Assembly: GCF_945859705.1 (NCBI RefSeq)
Contig: NC_079136.1
Location: forward strand, 2,893,501-2,957,500
Length of the DNA stretch: 64,000 bases
From: Episyrphus balteatus
Taxonomy: Eukaryota > Arthropoda > Insecta > Diptera > Syrphidae
Direction of reading: 5' to 3'
Shown here piece by piece: positions 36,721 through 47,300 of this stretch. Within the stretch, counting starts at the first letter, position 1; each line of letters opens with the position of its first letter. Both the position numbers and the translations under genes were made by a program. A model generated the notes under the pieces. It was not told the DNA's origin, did no database searches, and saw only the letters and a program-made list of their open reading frames with translations.

Positions 36721-37741
36721 CCATAGGGGTATTCACGATCCGATGCAACTGGTCTAGTATCATTGCAAAAGTGCAAAAGTGTAAAATCTCACAACACTAC
36801 AACAACAAAATATATGAGGGGTATTCACGATCTGGTGCAACAGGTCTAGTAAAAGTGTAAAATTTTATTTTTTTACAATAGATCGTGAACGCACCTCTTC
36901 TTATCTATAGTAAATATTGAATGGAATCCATGATATGAATTATATCAGCTTCACTCTTTTTTTTACGGATTTGTCTTTCCACCGATGCTTCTTCTTTTTT
37001 TCAATTTTTTTATAATTTCATTCTTTGTTGTGTTCGGGTTAATTTATTTTCACAAATTACATCAAAAGAAACAAAATAAAAAAGAATAAGAATAAAAAAG
37101 ATAAACTGTTCATCATGGGCGACACGCGACGGCGAGCTGCCATCTGTCAAAAAAAAATTTACACCATTGTATTTTTATTTTGCAATAGGGTTAGGGTATA
37201 GCAAAAGTGCAAGACCATTGTAAAATTTCAATCCATATATTTTGTTGTTGTAGTGTTGCAAGATTTTACACTTTTGCACTTTTGCAATGATACAAGACCA
37301 GTTGCATTGGATCGTGAATACCCCTATGGATTGAAATTTTACAATGGTCTTGCACTTTTGCTATACCCTAACCTTATTGCAAAATAAAGATACAATGGAG
37401 TAAAATTATTTTTGACAGATGGCAGCTCACCGTCGCGTCGCCCATGATAAACAGTTTGTCTTTTTTATTCTGTTTATAATGGTTGTCGCTACTCATGTCC
37501 CGTAATTTAGTTTCTTTTGATGTAAAATAATTAGTGAAAATTAATTAACCCGAACAAAACAAAGAATTAAATTATAAAAAAATGGAAAAAAAGAAGAAGC
37601 AACGGTGGAGGAAAAAAAAACATCATTCATGCTTCAATATTTACTATAGATAAGAAGAGGGGCGTTCACGATCTATTGTAAAAAAAAAATAAAATTTTAC
37701 ATTTTTACTAGGCCTGTTGCACCAGATCGTGAATACCCCTC
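36721..37741. mobile_element. compound palindromic MITE cluster, GGGGTATTCACGATC ends
   Basis: Order is X (36721-36818), A-left (36819-37240), X inverted (37241-37326), A-right (37327-37741). X and A share the end GGGGTATTCACGATC(C/T) then TGCAAC and GGTCTAGTA. A-left and A-right are about 420-bp inverted copies. Pairs include GGTGCAACAGG/CCTGTTGCACC, TCATGGGCGACACGCGACGG with its complement, and TAGGGTATAGCAAAAGTGCA with its complement. Confidence 0.7.
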
Positions 37742-37940
37742 ATATTTTTTTTATGAAATTTCACATTCGAAATGAGATAATTTGCAAAGTTATCTCATTT
37801 ATTGGGCTCTAATAAAAACATATTCTATTAGTTTGATATTCGATCTGACTTTACGAAATTGTCTCATTTTGGATCTAGTGAAAACAGCGGTCGAATCAGC
37901 GCACACGATTACGATCATACGCTAACGTTTTGACTATTGC

Positions 37941-38026
37941 TCTCTCTATTTAATCAGTAGAAAAAGATAGGGACACATAGCAACCATACGCTAATGAACG
38001 TATGCCGTAATTCGACCCCAGGCTAT
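37941..38026. repeat. second copy of the ATAGCAACCATACG repeat
   Basis: Same orientation as 33281-33385. The preceding 37760-37920 has AAATGAGATAATTTGCAAAG and CTAGTGAAAACAG, inverted relative to 33360-33410. Together they suggest two ends of one large element or two copies of a family. Confidence 0.5.
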
Positions 38027-38450
38027 CCCACAAATAATATAATTTTTCGTGAAATACGAATCGAATACCAACTTATTTTTATTTGTATTGCTCTTTTACC
38101 CAGTTCAAAAAGTATAATGGCCATATTATTCACTAGTTGAAAAAATACATCTATGATGTGAAATATCAAAAACAAATCCAATTTCATAATATTAGGTGTG
38201 TTTTTTATTTAAACTTTTTTTTTAAAAAAACACACAAGAAAACCCAAAAGCGAAAAATATGACAACTTTATATTTTTTTGTGTCAGCTGATTTCGAAAAA
38301 TGTACAGCCGTATTTATTGGATTTGCTAGAATTGGTTCTCAAAGGTTGTTTAGTTAGGTTAGGTAGAAATGGCTGTCAGGAAAACGACTGACACACTTAG
38401 ACCACTTATTGGTCCGTTGTGATACCATGATTTTGCAAGGAAATTCCTCA

Positions 38451-38852
38451 CTAATAAAACCAGTTGGAGCTTTTAATGAAGCGGTGAAAGTTGAAGATGT
38501 CAGTATTTATTAGTTCACTAGTATCTTCTAAGAAATATTTTTCCAAGTATTTTTTACGTCTACTGGAAAGGGCAGGACATGAGCAGAGAAGATGTTGGAT
38601 TGTTTCTTCTTCTTCCTCATTAAGGCAACTTCTACAGAAGTCGTTAGAGACTACGCCAAGTCTTATGGCGTGTCTACCTATGAGACAGTGTCCTTCTAAG
38701 ACACCTATTACAGAGCTGATATTCAATCTGCTTAGAGACAATACATTTTTTGAACGTTTTAAATCTAGCCTAGGCCAGATCTGCTTGGTCTTTTGGCAAG
38801 TTATGTTTGACCATCGTGTGTCTGTTGCCTCTATAGTTTCTTGCTTCAGCAT
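38451..38852 (-). pseudogene. non-LTR retrotransposon C-terminal fragment (I/R1-like)
   Basis: A 133-residue minus-strand frame with GHCLIGRHAIRLGVVSNDFC, CRSCLNEEEEETIQHLLCSC and CPALSSRRKKYL. This is the RNase H tail and terminal Cys/His motif of I/R1/Loa-type elements. It has no upstream reverse transcriptase. The antisense frame 38491-38949 is a shadow. Confidence 0.75.
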
Positions 38853-39170
38853 GAGTTTGCACGTTGCGATTGGTATACCAATATTTGTCTTGTTGGGTAA
38901 AATTATGGTATTAGAGTTCCATTTCTGGCGAGTTCGTTTACTTTCCTAGAATATAGACGGAAAAACTGTCACAAAATGAGTTTGAAAATTTTCACTTTTT
39001 GACTTTTTGCAAAAAGTGGCCGTTGTAGTTATACCTTTAACTATTTTAACTTTTTTTTTAACATTCTTTAATTTTAATTTAAAATTCAACATAATAATTT
39101 CATTCAAACCAAAATGTTGCCTTAAGCCCACACCCTAGATAAATTATTACCATGATACTGAGCTCACGAC

Positions 39171-39397
39171 TAACTACATACACCACTATTTGAAAAACTA
39201 CAAATAAGTGAAAATATTTTTTTCTGGCTAGCGCAATTGTTTTGTAAAAAAGAGTATACAAATTGTTTTTTAGACCAGAAAATAAGCTTTCTGCATTATT
39301 TGTTTTAATTTTCCAGCCCGAAAAACTATACAAAAATGCGTTTGAAAATGTTCACTTTTGTACTTTTTCACTTTTTGAGCCAATGTAGTTAAGGCTT
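39171..39397. mobile_element. MITE copy 2 of the CTTAACTACA family
   Basis: Closely matches 35727-35955: TAACTACATACACCACTATT, TTTTTCTGGCTAGCGCAATT, AAATAAGCTTTCTGCATTAT, and the right end CCAATGTAGTTAAGGC followed by TTAA. Confidence 0.65.
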
Positions 39398-39827
39398 AAT
39401 AATTCATATGTGGTCAAATAATTCTTAAAATGGCTCTAAGCAAGCTCTAAACGCGGTGAATGGCGTTTAAATTAAGCAATCGTTAAGCGCAACGTTGCTT
39501 AAATTTGTAATTTTTTTTATAAACACACATTTTGTACTTAAAAGCTATTTAGAGGTTGTTTAACGTTAAACAACCTTTAAGATTCTTTTATAAATATAGC
39601 TGTTAGTATGCAGTGCTGCTAATTTTTCTCGCTAAGCCCCGAGGCGTTTTTTTTTAACCAGTTAAGTGGTAATAAAAAACACACCTATTCACTACTAAAA
39701 TTCAATCTTAAATTCAAACCATATTATACTGTTCTCTGGAGGTCTGTTTAACTTTATAAATCCAGATGATGCAAAATTCATTTTCACAATGTTCTGTTGT
39801 TTTGTCAAGTATTTTCTGAAGGAAAAA

Positions 39828-40070
39828 TAAAGATAACTACAATGACCTAAAAAGTGAAAAAGTGGGAAATTCACAAAAGTAAAAATGTTTTGTTTCTTTC
39901 TTGCGCTATTTGTTGTCTGAAAAAACTACAAAAATTGTTTTATAAACCAAAAAATAAACTTTCTGCGTCATTATTTTTAATTTTGTGATCGGAAAAACTG
40001 TCACAAAATGAGTTTGAAAATTTTCACTTTTTGACTTTTTGCAAAAAGTGGCCGTTGTAGTTATCACTTT
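39828..40070. mobile_element. MITE copy 3, diverged
   Basis: Left GATAACTACAATGACC and right GGCCGTTGTAGTTATC. The interior keeps AACCAAAAAATAAACTTTCT as in the other copies. A right-hand fragment of this subtype is at 38962-39047 (GCAAAAAGTGGCCGTTGTAG). Confidence 0.55.
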
Positions 40071-40175
40071 AGTTTCGCTTCATCTGCGTACTAGGCTTTA
40101 ATTTTAATTTCCCAGTTTGAAAAGTATAACAGCGCCCTTAACAAATCAAAAGAAAAAACAAAATCAAACAGTTCC

Positions 40176-40713
40176 CTGTGATGCGTTCTTTTATTCGACG
40201 ATGTTAACTATTGTTAACAATAGTTAACTTTCATCGTTCCTAAATGAGAAAAAGTTACAAAGTGTAACATCGTGACGTCACAACATCGTTCCTAAATCCA
40301 GTGTTGAAGTGTCAAATAGTTACATTTTGTTACTTTTTCCAACTCAGCTTCTGGACTTGAGTTTCAATGTTAATCTGTCAAGCACAACTAAATGGGGAAG
40401 AGAGGGGATGATGTGAGAAGAGAATTTCTTGTTTGTTTCCATATTTGAAATTATTGAATGCATATTTTTGTTTCAATTTGCTTAGAATTCAATTAAAAAG
40501 AATTATTTCAGTACCAAATTAATTTTTTCTTGTTTATTCATTCATAAAATTAATCTCAAAAATTTTTCTTTTGACAGATCAACAAAATGTAACATTTAGT
40601 CGTTCCTAAATCAAAGTTAACATTTTGTAACAAAATGTAACAAAAACAAATACAACGATTTTTTTGACATAACAACAATAGTTAACATTGTTCAATAAAA
40701 GAACGGATCACTG
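40176..40713. mobile_element. MITE, 538 bp, abutting the IRP1 first exon
   Basis: Left CTGTGATGCGTTCTTTTATT and right AATAAAAGAACGGATCACTG. Inward, GTTAACTATTGTTAACAATA and several TTACATTTTGTTAC-type inverted pairs. It ends within about 10 bp of the inferred IRP1 transcribed region. Confidence 0.65.
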
Positions 40714-40721
40714 CTGTTTTG

Positions 40722-41213
40722 CTGCAGTAGATGTGTTTGTGAAGATGTCACTTCTGCGTTTTGCTTTTTGATTTTACCGATTCTTGCAAAATAAAAATTT
40801 AATTTTCTATTATTTTGTACATTTTTCGTCTGTCGATCAATTTCAAAGTAAGTATTTTCTTTACACAAATTAATCTATTGTTTACAATTTAATTAAATAA
40901 ATGCATAATATTTAAATATTGTATTGAATTATTATACCTCAAAATAAAAGTGACGTTCTTCACATCCAAATAAATTAAAGATACACTTGTTTTTCTTCTG
41001 TGCTTTCAAGTTTCGCCAAATCAAAATCCAACCAGAACCTACGACGAATCGGAATCAGTTCAAATTGATCGGCAAATCAAAGTTGACGTAGCCCAACGAA
41101 ACCACCTAGACGTTCAATAGTCTGAATTCTAATTTTTTTTTTATTTTCTCAAGAGTTTAAAATTGAGTGGAAAATCATCTTTTACAAATCAAGTTTAAAA
41201 GTAAAGAAACACA
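40722..41213 (+). promoter_or_regulatory. probable IRP1 5'UTR exon and promoter region
   Basis: A likely non-coding first exon ends at 40847 at the good donor CAAA|GTAAGT. A matching acceptor after a pyrimidine stretch (CTTTCAAG) ends at 41010 and leads into a UTR exon that runs to the ATG at 41214. No TATA box was recognised. The exon lies directly against the end of a MITE (40176-40713), so that element may sit within the promoter. The start site is inferred only from splice signals. Confidence 0.4.
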
Positions 41214-41386
41214 ATGGCAGGTAAGATTTAGGAATTAAAATATTTAACTTCCATTGCATAATCATGAGTCTTCCTCTCTCTTTAAAAAAAAAGGTGCAAA
41301 TCCATACGCTCACTTCCAGAAGACATTCAACTATGAAGGAACAGACTACAAGTATTTTGACCTGGCTTCCCTTGACCCAAAATTTG
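41214..41386 (+). CDS. IRP1: IRP1/aconitase exons 1-2 (N-terminus)
   Basis: Exon 1 contributes only M-A-G (7 nt) before GTAAGA. Exon 2, 41294-41386, encodes ANPYAHFQKTFNYEG and KYFDLASLDPKF, then a phase-1 donor GTAAGT. It joins to DQLPYSVRVLLESAVRN of exon 3 at 49394 across an 8.0-kb intron that holds a nest of transposons. Such a minimal first coding exon is easy to miss in automated annotation. Confidence 0.88.
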
Positions 41387-44300
41387 GTAAGTATTGACAA
41401 CGACGACGATGCACGGGAAAGACAGATAATTGTTATTTGTTGCAATTCTAGTTAAATTAACTTTCACTTAAAATTCTCATTTATCATGTTTTTCTACGTG
41501 CAAATTAGTGATAATGCTTATTTTTTTTTTTATTGATTATGAAGCTGAGGGTTGGTTATAATCAAAAAATTAGTCTGGGTTCTTATTGGTGTAGGTACAC
41601 TGCCGGTCAATAGAATAGGTTCACCCTATAAACGATGCGCCCACAAAAACCGAAGGAAACCCTTTTTAATGATTCAGTACCTGGGTGACCGAGCTTTGCT
41701 CGGTATCCTTAAATGTTATAACTTTCAGTGAAAAAATTCAAATGCAATTTGCAACAGCAATTTTTTTGAGTGGGTTTGAGTTTGCAATGACCAGTTTTTT
41801 AGCGGGTTACAAAACACCACATTCCCACTTTATAATCCAGTTTATTTAAGTTTGAATATACGATCAGCAATGAATAGAAGGGTTACAGGAATCTGCATTA
41901 TCGAAAATGCTTACAGCTATGAGATCTCTTTTTGTTCAAACTTTAATTTTCGGGTCAGAAAGTTTTGGATGGTGAATATAAAGTTAAGCTTTTTTTCAAG
42001 TTTAGCCTTGTATGAAGAAATACTATTTTTATCTCTGTTTTTTTTTTTTCTGTATCAGTGGATGCTTTACTCCTTTCTTTTTTTTTACTTAGGTATACAG
42101 GGTGTCCCAAAAGTATTGGATCAAACGAAATATGCTGATGTGGGAACTTAAGGGCTCTCAGAATTTGGAACCTTGTTCATCCCGAATCCTTACGGTTTTC
42201 GATTTAATGCCATTCTTGTGAAATTTCGAAAAATCCCTACTCCCTACCATCCCTCAAAAATTTATTGAAATCGTTGAATCTGTCTCCGCTAAAAAAAAAA
42301 ACTAATATAAGAGAAAATACTTCCAAAATGTTGTATTTACCTAGAGGACCAGACCCTCAAAATTTCATCGAAATCTTTAAAGTTGTTACCAAAAAAAAAT
42401 TCTATGTTTAAAAAGTGAGCTTAGCAGTGGGCGGATTTTTCCAAAAAAAAACTTCCAAAACTTTTTACTTTCTTAGATAAACAAACCCTGAAAATTTCAT
42501 CGAAATCGTTAGAGCCGTTTCCGAAAAAAAACTTTTATGTTAAAAAAGTGGGCGTGGCAGTGGGCGGATTTTCAAAAAAAAACTTCCAAAACTTTTTAAT
42601 CGCTTATACACACAAACCCTGAAAATTCCATCGAAATCGTTAGAGCCGTTCCCGAAAAAACTTATATGTTAAAAAAGTGGGCGTGGCAGTGGGCGGATTT
42701 TTCCAAAAATACTTTCAAAACTTTTTACTCGCTTAGATGAACAAACCCTGAAAATTTCATCGAAATCGTTAGAGCCGTTTCCGAGATCCCAATTTTATAT
42801 ATATATATATATATATATAAACAATTTTAGCTCGTTTAAAGTTATAAGATATTCAAAGATATCCCTTTTTCTAACTTATGTAGATTTTTTCACATCCGCA
42901 GATGCAGATGCGGATTTTTGAAAGTTAACATCTGCAGATGCGGATGCGAATGTTTAAGATATTATATACAAAATTAATATAAATGAATAATAGTTATAAA
43001 TTACATTTTTTTTATTTGTATTTAATGAGAGAAATTAAAAATAGGTGCATTAGACTTAATAAAAAGTAATACCGCCATCTTCTGTGCATCAAGTCAGTTA
43101 CACAGAGGTTGGTTAATTAAGCCCCACTACTAAATAATTGTTCCCTAGGAAGACTGGCTTGTAGAGTGGGTAGATATTGTCGTTAAGTTCTTTATTGGCA
43201 CTTTTTTTTTGTCCGCAAAGAAAGATCTTTATTAACCCTCTACTGCATGAATTAATATTAGCGGACGAAAAAATTAAAAAATGCTTTACATGGGTTCTTT
43301 GGGTTGTTTCAAAACGGTTTTCATTAAAAAAATTTGTTTAAATTAATTTGTTTAAAAAAATTGTTTATAAGCCAAATTTGGCTTCGTATGCATTAAGGGG
43401 TAAGAAATCTTACAAATTTCATTTATTCAGATTATGTAAAAAATACAATTAAAACATCAAAAGATAAATATTTATCATTTAAAAACAAAATAAAGTAAAA
43501 AAAATACATTGTATTTCAAAAGGTTACGAATTAATTCAATTCAAATTTGGCTCATTTTAAGACATGGAACCGAGAAAAGCAATTTGTTTTCATCCGTTTT
43601 AAACATTTCTTCTGGTTCACATTCTTTCCACTGTCGAAGTTAGTCTTGCTCCAACATTTTCACCCACTCCCAGATCTTACAAAAACTATAAAGTAATAAA
43701 ATGATTGAAAAATATTATAGGTGAGCCCCCCTCCCCCTAAAATTTTAAAGGTTACGCCGCTGGAAATTTAGTTAACATGAGAAAAATGTCTCTAAAGGCG
43801 AAGGGGCTCCATTTCTGAAGCAAAACATAACTTCCAAGCAAAATAACAATGTAAAGAAACAAAATTTTCCAACAAAAAAATTTAAAAAATTGTGTAGATT
43901 TACAACTCATAATGCATACGAAGCCAAATATGGCTTCCGTACTTTTTGCCCTCCCAAGACCAGGCCAATAATTTTTTTTCAACAAAAATTGGTTCATAGC
44001 ATACACAATTAGACAATCGATCAAAAATAAATTTTTAATTCCACTTTACTTTCCAAACAAACGCAGTAATTAACACTTAAAGTATGAATATATTCTACAT
44101 TTTCGATTTCAATGCACACGACTGATCGACTCACCTGTGATCATAAAATACACCTTTATTTTGTGTCGGACACACGAAAAAACTATCTCTACGGGTTCTC
44201 AGAAACTTAAAGAAGAGGATTGTATTTAATCTTTACCATTTTTTTGTGACAGAGAAGAGAAAAGTGCATACAAACAGACAAAACCATATTTGGCTTCGTA

Positions 44301-47300
44301 TGCAGTAGAGGGTTAATAGCCTGCTTTCACCCCAAATTTTATAGTTCGAATACCAAATTCTAAAAATTTCGTAGACAATTTGAAATTTGACTTAAGGCTC
44401 TAGTGAAAATGGACTATGTATATTTAAGACTTGCATTTGTGTTTTGTCTAAAAAAAATCAGTAACAGACGTATTACTCGGTGTGACTCCCACTAGTACGC
44501 GCCATTCGCTCGCTTCACTCAACTTCTTTCTTGTCGCATCTTCTCTGCATCCGCATCCGCATAAAAATCCGCATTGATTATTGCGGATGTCCCAAATAAT
44601 AATAAATAAATAAACTGTTCCGACGGTGTGAATACCTCTTTATCCTGCGAAAAAGTCTACCTAAAGGGTCCGAATAAATCACTAAACTCTGAAAAAGTCA
44701 TTTTGAGAATGAGCTTGCATGAATTTGCATTGAAAGAAGACGATGGAAAATTAAGGTCATTATTATCAAAATATGGAATATCGACTATAACCATTACTTC
44801 GATCTAATGGCTATAATCTAGCTGCAAAAGCAGTTCGCCCCTTCCTAAATGAAATTAGAAATGATTTAAACCTTTTAGAACAAGTAAATCATATTTAATT
44901 CCTCGGAAAGAACAAATCAAACCAAATCTCTTTTCTAACTCATGTGACACTTTTCGAAATTCAACCTATTTTCGATTCTTTGAGGTTTTAACGGAGTTTC
45001 CTATTGGTTTTTAATTCGATCTAGATTTGGGCACTTCTCATCAATCTTTCTACAGTTCAAAGACTAAGAGTACTTGCAGGGGAAGATTTAATTTAAGATT
45101 TTAATACGGAAGAGTCGAATACCAACCAGAGGATAGTGCGCTTTTCTTTTCATTTTAGGCTCTTTTCCCCTGCTTTTTTTTATTTTTCATTTGTTCTCGA
45201 TTTTACACACACACCTTAATTTTGTTCCGTCTACAACTTGATTTTTATTTTTTCTTCGAAATTAAGGCACTTGGACTGTCTCATTTTGCCTTTAAACATA
45301 TTTAAATAAACCTCACTTTACTCCACCAAAATACCCGCCCACTAATCTAAGTTCCTTTGAACCCAAACTTAATTTAAAGTGGGTGAACCTATTCTATTGA
45401 CCGATTAAAATAAGCCTTTTTTTAGAAACATTCAAATACATTATATACATTTACCGTTACAATAGTTTTTCAACTACTTCTTTCTGAATTATAGTAAGGA
45501 AAAAATACATGCTTTGAAACTGCATTCTCAAAAATGTTTTATTAAAAAGATTTCTTTAAGCGAAAAAAGCTCTTCATTGCCGTTTACAAGGTGAACCTAT
45601 CCTATTGACCAGCAGTGTACGTGTTGTTGATTAATCTACTCGCGCTCGAGATTTGTACTCAGCGAGTCGTCGTCGGCCATATCTTTGGCTTATCAACAAC
45701 CTGGAGAATAAAGATTCAAGTGAATTTTAAACTTGCCCAAAAAGATTGGACTTTTAGCTTTTATGATAGCGATACCTTAAATTGTAGCTAGAAGTATGAG
45801 TTGTATTTTTTTTTTATTGTTGATATCAATTAAAGGGGGTTTACTTATGAGTTAGTATGCATGCATGCATAATTATAATTCAATTGAAGGCAAATGCAAA
45901 ATCGGGTTCTATTTGCTGTCTGGATTTGGAATATTTATGCAACAACAAATCAAATAGTCTTCTATGCCATCAACCGTTATAATTTATTTTGATTGTTATG
46001 CGGCACAGCGCACTGGCACAAGCTTAAGACTGGTTTGCAAGTGTTTTGTTTGTTGATTAAGGTTTTTAATTGAATGCTTGTTTATTTTTAAATAAATTTG
46101 TTTAAGAAAGACATATTTTTTTTTTTCAATTTAAATTATTTAAAATTTTAAAGAGTTAAGAATGCAAATTAGAAAAAAATGTGTTTCTGTTCAAAGAAGA
46201 ATAAAGCCTGTACTCTTGTATTGGAACCATATCGCATTGATGTTAAACACTTTTGAGTTGTTATAAAAGCCATTTCGTTCAATTTTGAATGGAATTAATT
46301 TTATTTTTATGGAATTAACTGGATTTTTGTATTGCTTATTAGAAGTTAAACAAATAGAGTTCTCCAGTACTTATGTGATTCTTATTAAGCTTGTGATGTT
46401 CTTATGTTTTCCCAGTTAAGGTAGGTCAGTTGGTCCAAGGTTTACTGATGAAAAAATAATGAAACTAGGGTTTAAAAAAAGTTCGTTCCCTTTGGGTCGA
46501 TCAATCAATCAATATTATAAATCATTTATACTATTTGGTATTCCCAAAACAAAACTGCAGCGGTTGGGATTAAATCCATTAGCTGTAGAATTAAGTCGCA
46601 CAGTGCGTCGATTGTATGGAGATGTTGGAAAAAAAATCAAATTTTTGAAAATAAGTTGAGTTTGGAAAAAAAATTGTTTTTAAATGTTATTACAACACGT
46701 TTTACAAACTTTAGCGAAATTTCCACGCCCCCTGCCACGCCCACTCCTGAGTGTGCATATTTATATCTAGAAAACGGCTTGCACAATTTGAATAAAATTG
46801 AAGAAATTTGATTATCTAGGCGAGTTCAAAAATACAAAATAGTGTCGACCCTATTCGCCCCCTGCCACGCCTACTTTTGTATACATTATTCAATCCAGGA
46901 ACTTGTATGTATGGGAATTCGGGAAAAAAATAAAAAAACAAGTGTTTTGCTAAGATGTCTTGATTTTCAGGCTCTAAATTTGATTGCATATTTAGTTTTG
47001 ACTTCATTAACTGCAAAACACCACGCAATCGGGCTGTTGGGTTGGAAAAACAAGCATCAAAAAGCTCCCTAGCGGAACACATTATGTAAAAAATACTCGT
47101 AAACAAACACTTGTTGCAAGAGAAAGAGCAGGCTTCTGCAAAAAAAACTTACTTTTTTTAAAAGGTATAATTGTTTACTTTCTTTAAATAAAAACACTTT
47201 TTTCCCATCGGACCCTTCCAAAAATATATAGCTTATCGAAGTTAGTACTTAACACGCACAAAGAAGCTTTGATTTGGACTCTCAAAAAAAATATAAATTT

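Larger units (their letters stand above)
38193..39687. mobile_element. element with TAGGTGTGTTTTTTATT ends, filled by later insertions
   Basis: TAGGTGTGTTTTTTATT at 38193 is matched by AATAAAAAACACACCTA ending at 39687. Inside are a non-LTR RNase H fragment, half a MITE (38962-39047) and a full MITE (39171-39397). Confidence 0.5.
41598..45617. mobile_element. Tc1/mariner-like ends enclosing nested elements
   Basis: TA followed by CACTGCCGGTCAATAGAATA at the left; the right end is CACTGCTGGTCAATAGGATA on the other strand, then TA. TA duplication and GGTCAA-type termini fit Tc1/mariner. An extra inward copy of the right end is at 45383-45408. No transposase is recognisable. It lies in the 8.0-kb IRP1 intron. 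Confidence 0.55.

Noticed and set aside
38491..38949. 152-codon plus-strand frame
   Set aside because: Antisense to the non-LTR RNase H fragment, which has recognisable motifs on the minus strand.
42893..44590. CRISPR-like repeats (spaced ATGCGGATG units)
   Set aside because: Irregular spacing, eukaryotic context and inverted arrangement fit a transposon end, not a CRISPR array.
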